Shown here: positions 16,519-25,814 of the stretch, one piece after another | Position numbering within the stretch: the first letter of the stretch is position 1 | Layout: each line of letters starts with the position of its first letter | From: WTGA01 sp965231865 | GTDB lineage: Bacteria; Pseudomonadota; Gammaproteobacteria; Arenicellales; Poriferihabitantaceae | NCBI GenBank assembly: GCA_965231865.1 | Contig: CBDDOJ010000002.1 | Span: 1,674,001 to 1,738,000 of the forward strand | Length of the DNA stretch: 64,000 nucleotides | Direction: 5' to 3' | Made by a program: the position numbers and the translations under genes | The notes under the pieces: generated by a model | Databases searched by the model: none | Seen by the model: only the letters and a program-made list of their open reading frames with translations | Told to the model about the DNA's origin: nothing

Positions 16519-18675
16519 CTAATCCAACAGCCCCATGATGGTTGCCTTATGGAAAGCAGCAATGCTTTTGGAATCGTTCATCTCCCCATTTCGGATCATG
16601 GCTGTGATTTGCTTCGCCGGCAGCCAGTGGATCGTGATGCGTTCATGGGGTTCCGGAGCCGCGTCGCCTTTCTCAAGTTCCGATGCGAAATACAGGGACA
16701 ACTGTTCATCAGAAAAGCCCGGCGTCGTGATAATGGAGCCCATGTGCTTCCAGTGCAGGGCGGTACAGCCTGTTTCCTCCTGAAGTTCCCGCCGTGCTGC
16801 TTCTTCCGGACTTTCATGGGAGTCCTTGAGGCCCGCCGGCAATTCCCATATCCAGCAGCCCATGGGGAAGCGGAACTGGCGGATCACGCAAATATTTTTC
16901 TCCTCATCCATCGCCATAATCACCGCTCCGCCCGGATGCCTCACCACTTCCATGGTGACCATCTCCTGGTTGGGCAGATGGGTGGTTTCCAGGCCAAGGT
17001 TGACGACACGTCCCTTGTAAAGGGTATGTCGCACGGGCTCCTGGGGCACGGAGATCAGGGACGGTTCATAATCCCCGGGTGCGTGATAGCCGAGCAGGTT
17101 AAATACCGTGGCAGCCACGTTGGCGAGGCCACCGCCGGTGGACAGGGAGTTTAACTGGTAGCTTTCGTCATCGGTGCTGTCAACGATCACGAATGGGACG
17201 GGATTCAGCGAGTGCGAGGTTCGCTTGATGCGCTTTCCGTCTTTCTCGACAAACATTTCATCCGCATTCCCGTGGTCCGCAGTAAAGATGAGAATGCCGT
17301 TTTCCCGGGTGACCGCATCAATGAGCCGCCCCATGCATTGATCGATGCATTCCAGTGATTTTACCGTAGCAGGGATATTGCCGGTATGTCCCACCATGTC
17401 ACCGTTGGCGAAGTTGATTCTCCCGAACCGGTACTTTCCCGATTCGAGGAGGGTGATGGTCGCATCGGTTATTTCCACCGCTTTCATTTCCGGGGCGGTA
17501 TCGAACGGGATATTGTCGGAGGGGATTTGAATGTACGTTTCCAGTGATTCGTCAATATAGCCGGATCGGTTCCCGTTCCAGAAATAGGTCACGTGACCAA
17601 ACTTCTGGGTCTCGCTGACAGCAAAGGTATGCAGTTTTTCTGCGCACAGGAATTCAACCATGGTGCGCTCGATGGCCGGTGGTTTCACCAGGTAGTTCGC
17701 CGGGATGTCCAGGTCGCCGTCGTACTGCAACATTCCGCAAAAGTAAATTTCCGGAAATTCGCCCCGATCAAAATGGGAGAATGCCGGGTTTTCCAGGGCC
17801 TGGGAAATTTCAATGGCCCGGTCTCCCCTGAAATTGAACAGCACCACTGCGTCGCCATCTTTCACCGGTCCGGCCGGACCGTTTTCATTGGCGATGACGA
17901 ACGGCGTCAGGTACTGGTCGGACAGCTCGGGGTCTGCGGCGTATTGGCGCTCCACTTCGCTGACCGCATCGTCGACAATGCGTCCATCTCCATCCACCTT
18001 GCCGAATACGTGAGTGTTGAAACCGCGCTCCACCATCCTCCAGTCCGCCTCGTACCGATCCATGGTGATGACCATGCGCCCCCCACCGCTGGCTATCCGG
18101 TATTCAAATCCACTCGACTGGTTGATTTCATCCAGCCTTGCCTGCAGCTGGCCGAGATAATGGGGGGCGGATCTCGGGGTCACATCACGGCCATCCAGCA
18201 AGGCGTGAATGGCGACGGACTGGATGCCGCAATCCCGGCATTGCTGCAGCAATCGGAGCAAATGTCCGATATGGGAATGGACGTTGCCATCGGACAGTAA
18301 ACCGAGAAAATGGATGGTATTTCCCCGCTTCCCTCTTGACTCAATTTCCTGCCAGGGACCGCTTTCAAAAATACGACCACTTTCAAACGCAGAATTGACC
18401 AGTTTTGCCCCCTGGTCATAAATCTGTCCTCCTCCCAGCGTATTGTGTCCAACCTCACTGTTTCCCATGTCGTCATCGGTGGGCAGTCCAACATGAGTTC
18501 CGTGGGCGTGGAGCCGGGTACTGTGCCGGGATGCAATCAATGCATCCATGACGGGGGTGTTGGCCAAAGAGAGGGCATTGCCTGGTCCACTGGGTGCCAG
18601 TCCCACCCCATCGGCGACCACGAGCAGCAATGGCCCTTTGCGGCCGTGAAAAGTGATTAGTGGATCAAGGTGCAT
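16519..18675 (-). CDS. gpmI: Phosphoglycerate mutase (iPGM) fused to Nudix hydrolase
   Basis: A 718-residue fusion. Residues 1 to about 545 are a complete cofactor-independent phosphoglycerate mutase, interconverting 3- and 2-phosphoglycerate with two metal ions: VVADGVG (Asp22), MGNSEVGHNTLGGG (catalytic Ser73), LLSDGNVHSH, LLDGRDVTPRSAP, FNFRGDRAIE, SETQKFGHVTYFWNG, FANGDMVGHTG, FTADHGNADEM and TSHSLNPVP are all present. Residues about 550-718 are an ADP-ribose-pyrophosphatase-like Nudix domain with an intact Nudix box starting GLKDSHESPEEAARRELQEE and ending TGC (about 615-637). The frame is unbroken through the junction. Mutases of this type end near residue 510-550, so the Nudix part is an addition. 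The fusion would tie glycolysis to hydrolysis of ADP-ribose or another nucleotide sugar. ATG at 18675; gene stands alone. Confidence 0.93.
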   Translation of the reverse strand: MHLDPLITFHGRKGPLLLVVADGVGLAPSGPGNALSLANTPVMDALIASRHSTRLHAHGTHVGLPTDDDMGNSEVGHNTLGGGQIYDQGAKLVNSAFESGRIFESGPWQEIESRGKRGNTIHFLGLLSDGNVHSHIGHLLRLLQQCRDCGIQSVAIHALLDGRDVTPRSAPHYLGQLQARLDEINQSSGFEYRIASGGGRMVITMDRYEADWRMVERGFNTHVFGKVDGDGRIVDDAVSEVERQYAADPELSDQYLTPFVIANENGPAGPVKDGDAVVLFNFRGDRAIEISQALENPAFSHFDRGEFPEIYFCGMLQYDGDLDIPANYLVKPPAIERTMVEFLCAEKLHTFAVSETQKFGHVTYFWNGNRSGYIDESLETYIQIPSDNIPFDTAPEMKAVEITDATITLLESGKYRFGRINFANGDMVGHTGNIPATVKSLECIDQCMGRLIDAVTRENGILIFTADHGNADEMFVEKDGKRIKRTSHSLNPVPFVIVDSTDDESYQLNSLSTGGGLANVAATVFNLLGYHAPGDYEPSLISVPQEPVRHTLYKGRVVNLGLETTHLPNQEMVTMEVVRHPGGAVIMAMDEEKNICVIRQFRFPMGCWIWELPAGLKDSHESPEEAARRELQEETGCTALHWKHMGSIITTPGFSDEQLSLYFASELEKGDAAPEPHERITIHWLPAKQITAMIRNGEMNDSKSIAAFHKATIMGLLD

Positions 18676-18927
18676 CGGTCAATCTATTCGCGTGACAGGT
18701 TTTTTACCCCGCTGAATCCACTCATGGTGGAAGGCTGCCTGGGATTCATGCCGGGAGCACGCTCCGCACTGTTCGCAAACGTCGCCAGCCCGGCAGGGTT
18801 TGTGGTTGGGGAGTGGATGAAGACACGGGACTTCAACGGATCAGATACGCATCGAGTATACCACCATTGCGTCCATCCATCCGATTGCATTGGTCTTTGC
18901 ACAGACGGCGCCTCCACGGTGGGAGGA

Positions 18928-19542
18928 CTACCCCAATGGTTCAAGGAGGGAGTCGCCATTATTCAGGTATGTCTTCAGCTTCGCCAACGCATGGGCACGA
19001 TGGCTCACCCTGTTTTTGGTTTCCGGGGGAAGGGTGGCGGATGTACAGTCAAAACCATTTGCAATAAATACCGGGTCATAACCGAATCCATGGGTACCGG
19101 ATTGAGTCACAGCGATTTTCCCTTCCCAGATCCCATGACAAATTACCGGGTCCGGTTGATCGTGCTGGTTTACCAGAGCGATAACACACTGGAATCGGGC
19201 ACTGCGCCGGTGCATGGGAACCCCCTGAAGCTCCTCCAGCAGCAGGTTGATATTTTCCTGGTCGGTCGCATGGCTGCCTGCGTAGCGGGCGGAAAAGATG
19301 CCGGGCCGTCCGTTCAGGTAATCCACCTCCAGTCCAGAATCATCGGCAATGGCGGGCAAGCCGGTATGCAGGTTGGCATGTCTTGCCTTGATCAGGGCGT
19401 TTTCAGTGAAGGTGGTACCGGTTTCCTCGGCATCTTCCACCCCGAGCGCTCCCTGGGCCGTAAATTCGTGCTGGCCGCGTTCGACCAATGCACGGAATTC
19501 ATCGAGTTTCCCCGGGTTGCTGGTGGCGAATACGATTTTCAT
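18928..19542 (-). CDS. rdgB: XTP/dITP pyrophosphatase (RdgB/HAM1)
   Basis: Removes non-canonical purine triphosphates (dITP, XTP) by hydrolysis to monophosphates. The 204 residues begin KIVFATSNPGKLDEFRALV, the substrate-binding motif, and contain the metal-binding AIADDSGLEVDYLNGRPGI, SARYAG, THGFGYDPVF and SHRAHALAKL. ATG at 19542. It lies 90 bases downstream of rph on the same strand, the common rph-rdgB arrangement. The 252 bases between it and gpmI carry no recognisable gene. Confidence 0.95.
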   Translation of the reverse strand: MKIVFATSNPGKLDEFRALVERGQHEFTAQGALGVEDAEETGTTFTENALIKARHANLHTGLPAIADDSGLEVDYLNGRPGIFSARYAGSHATDQENINLLLEELQGVPMHRRSARFQCVIALVNQHDQPDPVICHGIWEGKIAVTQSGTHGFGYDPVFIANGFDCTSATLPPETKNRVSHRAHALAKLKTYLNNGDSLLEPLG

Positions 19543-19632
19543 GAGCCGATGATCGGGCGTGAGAATATCCAGGGCATGTCTTCGTGATCAATCGCCGCAG
19601 ATTGCAGGGGGCTCGGGAGGACGGAAGGGAGG

Positions 19633-20355
19633 TTAAGGTTCTGCCAGGCTTTGGCGTTGTTTTTCAAACAGGGTCATGCAGGCCGCATGGGCATGGTCCA
19701 GCATTTCATTGACCATGTCCCGGGAAAACGGTTTGCCTTCAGCAGTTCCCTGGATTTCAATCAATCCCCCCGTGCTGTCCATGACGACGTTCATGTCCGT
19801 ATCGGCATTGCTGTCTTCGACGTAGTCAAGATCGGTGACCACTTCTCCCTGATAGACCCCCACCGACACCGATGCCACGGAGCGGTGTATGGGGTTGGTT
19901 TTTACCATGTTTTCATCCTGCAACCCTTTCAGGGCATCGCACAGCGCCACATAGGCACCGGTGATGGATGCCGTTCGGGTGCCGCCATCGGCCTGGATGA
20001 CATCGCAGTCCAGGGTGATGGTCCGTTCCCCAAGCGATGACAAATCCACGGCCGCCCGCAATGAACGGCCGATCAGGCGCTGAATTTCAAGGGTTCGTCC
20101 GGATTGCCTGCCCCGTGCGGCTTCCCGGGGGGTGCGGGTATTGGTGGATCGGGGGAGCATGCTGTACTCCGCCGTGACCCACCCGCGTTTGGATTTTCTC
20201 AGAAAGAAAGGCACTCTTTCCTCGATGCTGGCGGTGCACAACACTTTGGTATCGCCAAAACTGACCAGAACCGATCCCTCGGCATGTTTGGTAAAATTTC
20301 GGATGATCGAAACCGGGCGCATTTCATCCGGTTGGCGGTTGCTTGGGCGAGACAT
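19633..20355 (-). CDS. rph: Ribonuclease PH
   Basis: Phosphorolytic 3'-5' exoribonuclease trimming tRNA 3' ends. The 240 residues match full-length bacterial RNase PH: EGSVLVSFGDTKVLCTAS, RGWVTAEYSMLPRSTNTR, RGRQSGRTLEIQRLIGRSLR, the phosphate-site region LDCDVIQADGGTRTASITG and MNVVMDSTGGLIEIQGTAEG. ATG at 20355, divergent from the Sel1-repeat gene with 74 bases between. It is followed by rdgB. Confidence 0.96.
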   Translation of the reverse strand: MSRPSNRQPDEMRPVSIIRNFTKHAEGSVLVSFGDTKVLCTASIEERVPFFLRKSKRGWVTAEYSMLPRSTNTRTPREAARGRQSGRTLEIQRLIGRSLRAAVDLSSLGERTITLDCDVIQADGGTRTASITGAYVALCDALKGLQDENMVKTNPIHRSVASVSVGVYQGEVVTDLDYVEDSNADTDMNVVMDSTGGLIEIQGTAEGKPFSRDMVNEMLDHAHAACMTLFEKQRQSLAEP

Positions 20356-20429
20356 GTTCAGGACACCAGTTGAATTCGCCCGATTATACCCGAGACGTCA
20401 ACCGGATTCTGGCGTGCTATAGTCCGGCC

Positions 20430-20867
20430 ATGTTGCGGTTTTTGCTCATGTGCCTGCTTTTTCTTGCATCCCCCGTGCATGCAGAGAATGACCTGGAAGC
20501 CGTGAGAAAAGCGGCAGAACAGGGGCATGCCGACGCGCAGTTCCTCCTCGGTCTCATGTATGACGTCGGCGAAGGCGTACCCGAGAACGATGCTGAAGCC
20601 GTACGATGGTACCGGAAGGCCGCCGAGCAGGGAGATGCCCCGGCACAAAACAACCTCGGTCTCATGTATGGCAACGGCGAAGGAATTCCCGAGGACAGGG
20701 TGCAAGCCTATGTCTGGTTCAGCATTGCCGCTGCTCAGGGGATTGCATCTGCAAAGCAAAACAAAGAACTTGTCGCTGAAAAGATGACTCCTGCTGAGAT
20801 TGCCGAGGCACGGAAGCTCTCACGCAAATACTGGGAAGCCTATGGACCCGACCCGGTAGCCAAATAA
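20430..20867 (+). CDS. Secreted Sel1-repeat protein
   Basis: A 145-residue protein with a signal peptide (FLLMCLLFLASPVHA, cleavage before ENDLEAV). The mature part is short helical Sel1-like repeats: AEQGHADAQFLLGLMYDVGE, AEQGDAPAQNNLGLMYGNGE and a last partial unit YVWFSIAAAQGIASAKQNKE. Such proteins act as periplasmic adaptors. ATG at 20430 is preferred because it starts the signal peptide; an upstream in-frame codon at 20343 would overlap rph. It stands alone, divergent from rph. Partner unknown. Confidence 0.85.
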   Translation: MLRFLLMCLLFLASPVHAENDLEAVRKAAEQGHADAQFLLGLMYDVGEGVPENDAEAVRWYRKAAEQGDAPAQNNLGLMYGNGEGIPEDRVQAYVWFSIAAAQGIASAKQNKELVAEKMTPAEIAEARKLSRKYWEAYGPDPVAK

Positions 20868-21169
20868 CCTCCTGCTACGTCGTTTGTTACCGCACATTTG
20901 TGCACTGCGGAACCGGTTTCTCAGAATGGATTCAATCGCTTCTTCAGTGATGCCGATCTTTACAGCATCTGTTTGATGGATTTGAATCGTACACAGAACG
21001 AAAGCTCCATAGTATTTTTCAAATCCGAACCTGGTCCTGCCCCAAGCGTGGGCAGGGAGGCGGCTTAATTGTATCTCCGGATAGGTCTGCCACCGGAGTG
21101 TTTTACCATCAGGGGTGTATACGGAAGATTTGAGGACCGAATCAATGCGGCACGCTGGGAAAGGTTTTC
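20868..21169. other. Spacer without recognised content
   Basis: About 300 bases between the convergent Sel1-repeat and acetyltransferase genes. I see no gene, RNA or clear terminator. An imperfect hairpin (CCGCA and TGCGG arms near 20889-20910) lacks a T-run. Confidence 0.4.
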
Positions 21170-21670
21170 CTAAAGCCGTTTTTCATAGAACGCAACGTTG
21201 TGGTACCGGTCGAATTTTCGCCCCATCTCATTGAAAACCCCGGCACATACAAATCCCAGCCGTTCATGCAATTTGACGGACTCAGGATTGGGTAGGGTGA
21301 TGACGGCATAGGCACGGTGGAACTGCTCGTCATCCACCTGGTTGAGCAGTGATTCATACAATCGATAGCCATAGCCCATGGAGTGATGTCGGTGATCAAT
21401 ATACACGGTGGTTTCTGTTGAACAATCGTACGAGGCCTTTGGGCGGAAGCGGGTATTGCAGGCGAAACCGGCAATGGTGTCATCGGCCAATCCGACAAGC
21501 AGGTGATAGGGGGTATCCGGGCGGATAAAATCTTCGATCCAGGCCCGTCGTTTCTCCGGGGACCAGGGGGTCTGGTCAAAATTGAAGGCGGTGTTTTCGA
21601 TGTACCAGTTCGCAATCCCGTTCACGGCATCCGAATCCTCAGCGGTCACATTCCGGATGAGGAAGGTCAC
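21170..21670 (-). CDS. GNAT acetyltransferase (phosphinothricin/methionine-sulfone type)
   Basis: N-acetyltransferase of 166 residues using acetyl-CoA. It starts TFLIRNVTAEDSDAVNGIAN and keeps the family's IENTAFNFDQTPWSPEKR and STETTVYIDHRHHSMGYGYRLY (acetyl-CoA loop, with H and Y where Q/R-x-x-G is usual) and HERLGFVCAGVFNEMGRKFD near the end. This pattern is that of the PAT/MnaT group that acetylates phosphinothricin, methionine sulfone or related amino acids. The start codon is GTG, overlapping the stop of the ureohydrolase in a GTGA junction, so the two are coupled. The acetyl-CoA loop differs slightly from consensus. Confidence 0.82.
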   Translation of the reverse strand: MTFLIRNVTAEDSDAVNGIANWYIENTAFNFDQTPWSPEKRRAWIEDFIRPDTPYHLLVGLADDTIAGFACNTRFRPKASYDCSTETTVYIDHRHHSMGYGYRLYESLLNQVDDEQFHRAYAVITLPNPESVKLHERLGFVCAGVFNEMGRKFDRYHNVAFYEKRL

Positions 21671-22629
21671 TTTGTCCGGCAGATGAGCAGGTTGATCATT
21701 TCAAAGGCAATGGTTGCGGCGGCCAGGGAAGTCAGTTCGGCATGGTCATACGCCGGGGCAACCTCTACGATATCGGCTGCAATCAAATTGAGTCCCTTTA
21801 ATCCGCGAATGATATTCACCAGTTCGCGGCTTGAAAGTCCCGCAATTTCCGGTGTTCCGGTGCCCGGTGCATGGGAGGGGTCCAGCACATCGATATCAAT
21901 GGAAAGATAGAGCGGATGGTCACCAACCCGATCACGTATCCGTTCGGCGATGTGGTCCACGCCGTGCGTCTGCAACTCATCACAGTGGATCACCTTGAAA
22001 CCCAGTTCTTCATCGTTTTTCAAATCATCGGAACTATAGAGTGGACCGCGAATTCCGACATGCATGGAAGCGTCATCCAGAAACAGGCCTTCCTCCGCAG
22101 CGCGCCGAAACGGCGTACCATGGGTATAGGGAGCGCCAAAATAGGTGTCCCAGGTATCCAGATGGGCATCAAAATGGACCAGTGCGACGGGACCGCCCAT
22201 CTTTTTATTGACGGCACGCAGCAGAGGGACTGCAATGGTATGGTCCCCGCCCAGGCTGATTATGGCATCAGCCTTGCCATACAGGTCCGTTGCCGCGGTT
22301 TCGATCTGTTCAATCGCTTCATCGATATTAAAGGGATTGCAGCCCACATCCCCCGCATCGGCAACCTGGACCGCCTTGAATGGCTCGGTATTGTAGGCGG
22401 GATGGAAGTTGTAGCGCAGATGCCGGGATGCCTGCCGGATGGCCTGGGGGCCGAATCGGGCACCGGGGCGATAACTGGTTCCGGAATCAAACGGAATTCC
22501 GAGAATTGCAACATCACAGTAAGGCACATCTCTTAATTCGGGCAGGCGGCAAAATGTCGAGGGACCGGCATAGCGCGGGAAAATGCTACCGCTGATGGGT
22601 TCAACGGGAGGTGTTTTATTGTCATTCAT
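21667..22629 (-). CDS. speB: Ureohydrolase (agmatinase/guanidinobutyrase family)
   Basis: Mn-dependent hydrolase of 320 residues that removes urea from a guanidino compound. The arginase-fold metal motifs are complete: SLGGDHTIAVPL, VHFDAHLDTWD and SIDIDVLDPSHAPGTGTPE. The segment APYTHGTPFRRAAEEG is more like guanidinobutyrases and other guanidino-acid hydrolases than E. coli agmatinase, so the substrate may be a guanidino acid; this is inference, and the symbol is used for the family. ATG at 22629. It is 26 bases downstream of an FAD oxidoreductase and overlaps the GNAT gene, giving a three-gene operon for amine or guanidino-acid use. Confidence 0.85.
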   Translation of the reverse strand: MNDNKTPPVEPISGSIFPRYAGPSTFCRLPELRDVPYCDVAILGIPFDSGTSYRPGARFGPQAIRQASRHLRYNFHPAYNTEPFKAVQVADAGDVGCNPFNIDEAIEQIETAATDLYGKADAIISLGGDHTIAVPLLRAVNKKMGGPVALVHFDAHLDTWDTYFGAPYTHGTPFRRAAEEGLFLDDASMHVGIRGPLYSSDDLKNDEELGFKVIHCDELQTHGVDHIAERIRDRVGDHPLYLSIDIDVLDPSHAPGTGTPEIAGLSSRELVNIIRGLKGLNLIAADIVEVAPAYDHAELTSLAAATIAFEMINLLICRTK

Positions 22630-22655
22630 AAAATTTTTCCTGAAAGAGGTTGTGA

Positions 22656-23891
22656 TCAAAATCGGCCCGGCGAAAATGCGCTGGCTTCGTTGTCTACCGG
22701 TTTCCCCAGCATTTGCGCTGCAATCAGCTTCCCGGTTTTTGGGGCCGCTGTCAATCCCAAATGCTGGTGGCCAAAAGCCAGGCATAAACCCGGGTGGTCG
22801 GGCATTGGCCCGATGATGGGCAATGAGTCCGGTGTGCTCGGTCGCCGCCCCATCCACGGCTCATCAAGCAGTCGTTTGGACATGGGGAAGATGCGTTCTA
22901 TCTGTGGAATGAGGTTCAGAATCTGGTCGTAATGGGGGTCGGTGTCCGTCGCTACAATATTCACGGCGGAGGTAACACGAATTCCCATATCCATGGGAGT
23001 GATGCACAGTCCCTGCTCCGCATCCAGGATAGAACGGGTCAGGGATTTCCCCCCCGCCGGTTGGTAGAGCAAATGGTAGCCCCGTTCGATAAACAGGGGC
23101 ATTTTCAGGCCAATGGTGGCAAGCAGCTGATTGGAATGGGCCCCCATGCAGACCAGCACGTCGCTGGTTTCCAGCCTGCCTGTCCCGGTTGTCACCTCCC
23201 ACCCGGTTCCTCTACGGCGCAATTGCCGTGCTTCTTCATTGGCAAACAATCCCCCAAGGGACCGGTACAGGTCGAAATAGGCCCGACAAAGTTTTTCGGG
23301 ATTGTAAACAGAGGGCGTACGGGTCAGCCAGATGGCCTTGTGGTAGGCGAAGGCGATATCCGGCTCCAGTTCCCTGATTTCCCCTGCATCCAGGAGTTTG
23401 TAGGGTACGCCATACTGATCGTAGTTGGCTCGTTCCCGGTCAGTCTGTGCAAAGGTCTCTTCCGAGCGATAAAGGCGAAGCCAACCCGTATCATTGAACA
23501 GGGATTCGGCGTTGGATTCCCGTAACAGTTGCCTGTGCAAATCCATGGCATCCCTCAACAGATAGCTCAATGCGGCGACACCCTGTGCATACGACTTCTG
23601 GTTGCAGTTGCCCAGGAACCGGATCAGGTTGGGCAGCAGTTCAAAAAAATGAGGCCAGTGAAATTTCACACGAGGGTCCCGGTTGAACCCCAGATGCAGT
23701 ATCCTGGAGAGCATGCCCGGCCCCGGGTAGGGAGCGATGCCATTGGTGCTGATCACGCCTGCATTGCCGGAACTGGTCCCGCCACCCGGGGAACCGCGGT
23801 CAATAAGCATCACCTCGCAGCCCTGTCTGCGCAACTCAAGCGCACAGCAAATCCCGACAATCCCGGCACCGACAACAACCACTTTTTTCAT
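22656..23891 (-). CDS. FAD-dependent amine/D-amino-acid dehydrogenase (DadA type)
   Basis: Flavoprotein of 411 residues in the DadA/glycine-oxidase superfamily, oxidising an amine or D-amino acid. It opens with the Rossmann FAD motif KKVVVVGAGIVGICCALEL and SPGGGTSSGNAGVIST, and closes with the second FAD site MGRRPSTPDSLPIIGPMP and FGHQHLGLTAAPKTGKLIA, both typical of DadA. ATG at 23891 gives the usual start right at the nucleotide fold; 12 upstream codons are discarded. It leads the operon with ureohydrolase and acetyltransferase. Substrate is unknown: D-amino acids, N-methyl amino acids or a betaine breakdown product are all possible. Confidence 0.85.
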   Translation of the reverse strand: MKKVVVVGAGIVGICCALELRRQGCEVMLIDRGSPGGGTSSGNAGVISTNGIAPYPGPGMLSRILHLGFNRDPRVKFHWPHFFELLPNLIRFLGNCNQKSYAQGVAALSYLLRDAMDLHRQLLRESNAESLFNDTGWLRLYRSEETFAQTDRERANYDQYGVPYKLLDAGEIRELEPDIAFAYHKAIWLTRTPSVYNPEKLCRAYFDLYRSLGGLFANEEARQLRRRGTGWEVTTGTGRLETSDVLVCMGAHSNQLLATIGLKMPLFIERGYHLLYQPAGGKSLTRSILDAEQGLCITPMDMGIRVTSAVNIVATDTDPHYDQILNLIPQIERIFPMSKRLLDEPWMGRRPSTPDSLPIIGPMPDHPGLCLAFGHQHLGLTAAPKTGKLIAAQMLGKPVDNEASAFSPGRF

Positions 23892-24252
23892 GGCGAGAGT
23901 ATACGGCAATCCGTCAGATTGACGCACCCCGAACCTCGTGTCAGTGAATTCAAATACGGTGTCTGTGCCAGGTTTGACCGGAACGGCCGCTATTTTTCTG
24001 CATTGTCCTGGAATGGATTCAATGGGCAGCGTCCGTATCCGCGGAGATTACCGGGCATGACCGATGTGGCTGTTGCAATGCCCCCACTTGTCGCCTGCCG
24101 GTCAGAACGATGTCATGGGGGCGTGCAGCGAAACACGAGGGCCCGTCCTTTGCCGGATGACCTTCAGGGTGTGGATTCCATTTCCAGTTCAGGGAGGAGC
24201 TGCCGGCAAAACCTGCATGTCCATCGCGGTATTCCGGGGGATCATCCAGTGG
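23892..24252. other. Spacer upstream of FAD dehydrogenase
   Basis: A 361-base stretch between two minus-strand genes, presumably holding the promoter of the dehydrogenase operon. I see no gene or striking repeat in it. Confidence 0.4.
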
Positions 24253-25386
24253 TTACAACGGTTTGTTGAGGGCCTTGATGACTCTCAACTGAAAATCATG
24301 TACCGCGTGTTCGCTGACGTAGGTTCGGTCGCGATCCACCACAAAACGCCCCTGTTTGTAACCTCTGCTGTGCAGTCCCCGTTGGACACTTTCGCAAATC
24401 GGGATGTCTTCTTCGCGTACAGTTTGAACAAAATCAATGACTTCTTTCTCTTTCTTCGATGGCGTGCTCCCTGTGAAATACCATTCTGTTTCCTGCAGGG
24501 TCCTTTCCGGCTCCAGGGGTACATGGTTGAACGTCGTCAGGTTACCGCCGGGATAGACTTCAAATACCATGCTTGGCCAGACCAGCCAGCTTCCAAAATT
24601 CCCCGTGGATTGGCCTGGGGAAGAGGACATGGCGTACATTTGATTGTCCCCGACATCCGTGGTGACATGCCGTTGATAGCCGTTGCGGGTCTTGATTCGG
24701 TATTGGGTGATATCGAGGGCGCCATTCACCAAAGAAGGATGCCGATTGGGACAGTGGTAGCATTCCGAGTAGTTTTCCACCGAGTTTTTCCAGTTTGCTG
24801 CAAGTTTATAGTCATGGGAATGGGCCAGTACCAGATTTTCGGCATTGGGTGCCAGGCCCAGGATGTCTTCTTCTAGGCCGGGAAACTCTTCGGACATGGG
24901 CTTCGCTTCAAGGTCCAGGTTGATGAAAACAAATCCACAAATGGAATCGGTGCGGACGGCCTGAAGATGTATTTCATCGGTGGGAAAGTCCTGCACCCCT
25001 TCACTGCCCCGTGCAAACTGCAGTTTTCCGTTTAAACGATAGCACCAGGAATGGTAGGGGCAGGTGATCAGTTTGCCGGTTTTGCCATGGCCTTCCAGCA
25101 GTCGGTGGGCTCGGTGCTGGCAAACATTGTGATACGCCTGGATTTCACCATGATCGTCCCGCAGAATCAGAATGCTCTGGTCTCCGATATCACGGACATA
25201 GTAGTCACCGGAATTTTTCAGCCGTGAAACATGGCAGGCATATTGCCAGGTTCGATAAAAAATTCTCTCCAACTCCTCGGTGAAGATACGGTTGTCGTAG
25301 TAATACATTCCCGGCAGGGTCCAGGATTCCGCCGGATTTTCTGAAAATTTCCCCAGGCTGGGAGATACTCTATTTATCCCATTCAT
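24253..25386 (-). CDS. Rieske non-heme iron oxygenase, betaine/carnitine type (1)
   Basis: Oxygenase alpha subunit of 377 residues. The Rieske [2Fe-2S] ligands are C89-x-H91 in VCQHRAH and C109-x2-H112 in ITCPYHSW; the mononuclear iron site lies in VENYSECYHCPNRH (H211, H216). The VENYsECYHC pattern is typical of the group containing choline monooxygenase, glycine-betaine demethylase GbcA, stachydrine demethylase and carnitine monooxygenase, so a quaternary ammonium substrate is likely. No reductase gene is adjacent. ATG at 25386 after GGAAAAA. A second, different enzyme of the same group lies at 30120. Confidence 0.88.
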   Translation of the reverse strand: MNGINRVSPSLGKFSENPAESWTLPGMYYYDNRIFTEELERIFYRTWQYACHVSRLKNSGDYYVRDIGDQSILILRDDHGEIQAYHNVCQHRAHRLLEGHGKTGKLITCPYHSWCYRLNGKLQFARGSEGVQDFPTDEIHLQAVRTDSICGFVFINLDLEAKPMSEEFPGLEEDILGLAPNAENLVLAHSHDYKLAANWKNSVENYSECYHCPNRHPSLVNGALDITQYRIKTRNGYQRHVTTDVGDNQMYAMSSSPGQSTGNFGSWLVWPSMVFEVYPGGNLTTFNHVPLEPERTLQETEWYFTGSTPSKKEKEVIDFVQTVREEDIPICESVQRGLHSRGYKQGRFVVDRDRTYVSEHAVHDFQLRVIKALNKPL

Positions 25387-25504
25387 TTTTTCCGGTTCTC
25401 ACGGTGTTCAGTGGTTCAACTGTGCAGAATGCCGGATATCCAGACCTCCAGGAAAAATCACGATCTCCCTTCTGCGAAACTGGAATCCTCATTCTCTTCG
25501 GTGC

Positions 25505-25537
25505 ATTGTAGTACAGGAATCTCCGGGATTGTAGTAC
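25505..25537. repeat. Direct repeat ATTGTAGTAC x2, 23-base period
   Basis: ATTGTAGTAC occurs at 25505-25514 and 25528-25537, about 120 bases upstream of the minus-strand Rieske gene. Two half-sites spaced about two helical turns apart are a usual layout for a regulator's binding site. Function is inferred only. Confidence 0.35.
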
Positions 25538-25777
25538 CTATCCATGTCCCGAATGGAGAATTGGCCTGCGCAGACGGCCGGTCCCGTCTTCGGGACGGTT
25601 GAACCGTTCACCAAATACCGGACCCAGTCCGTCCGTTGGCATGAAGACTGTCCAGCACATCAGTCCGGCTACCCGGCAATGACTGGCAGGCAGGGGCACC
25701 GGCTTTGTCTCCATGGAATGACGGCATTTCCATTTTTCCTTGCGAAGCGTCAGGCCGGGGGAAAGCGATATTTAGGA

Positions 25778-25814
25778 ATCAATTAACATTAACTTATGAT
25801 TGTAGTTAATTGAT
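25778..25814. promoter_or_regulatory. Inverted repeat ATCAATTAAC / GTTAATTGAT
   Basis: Perfect 10-base arms at 25778-25787 and 25805-25814 with a 17-base spacer in the most AT-rich part of the spacer. It could be an operator, or the end structure of a lost mobile element. Confidence 0.4.

Noticed and set aside
18684..18959. Minus-strand frame between rdgB and gpmI
   Set aside because: Overlaps rdgB, has no ribosome-binding site and reads as low-information sequence.
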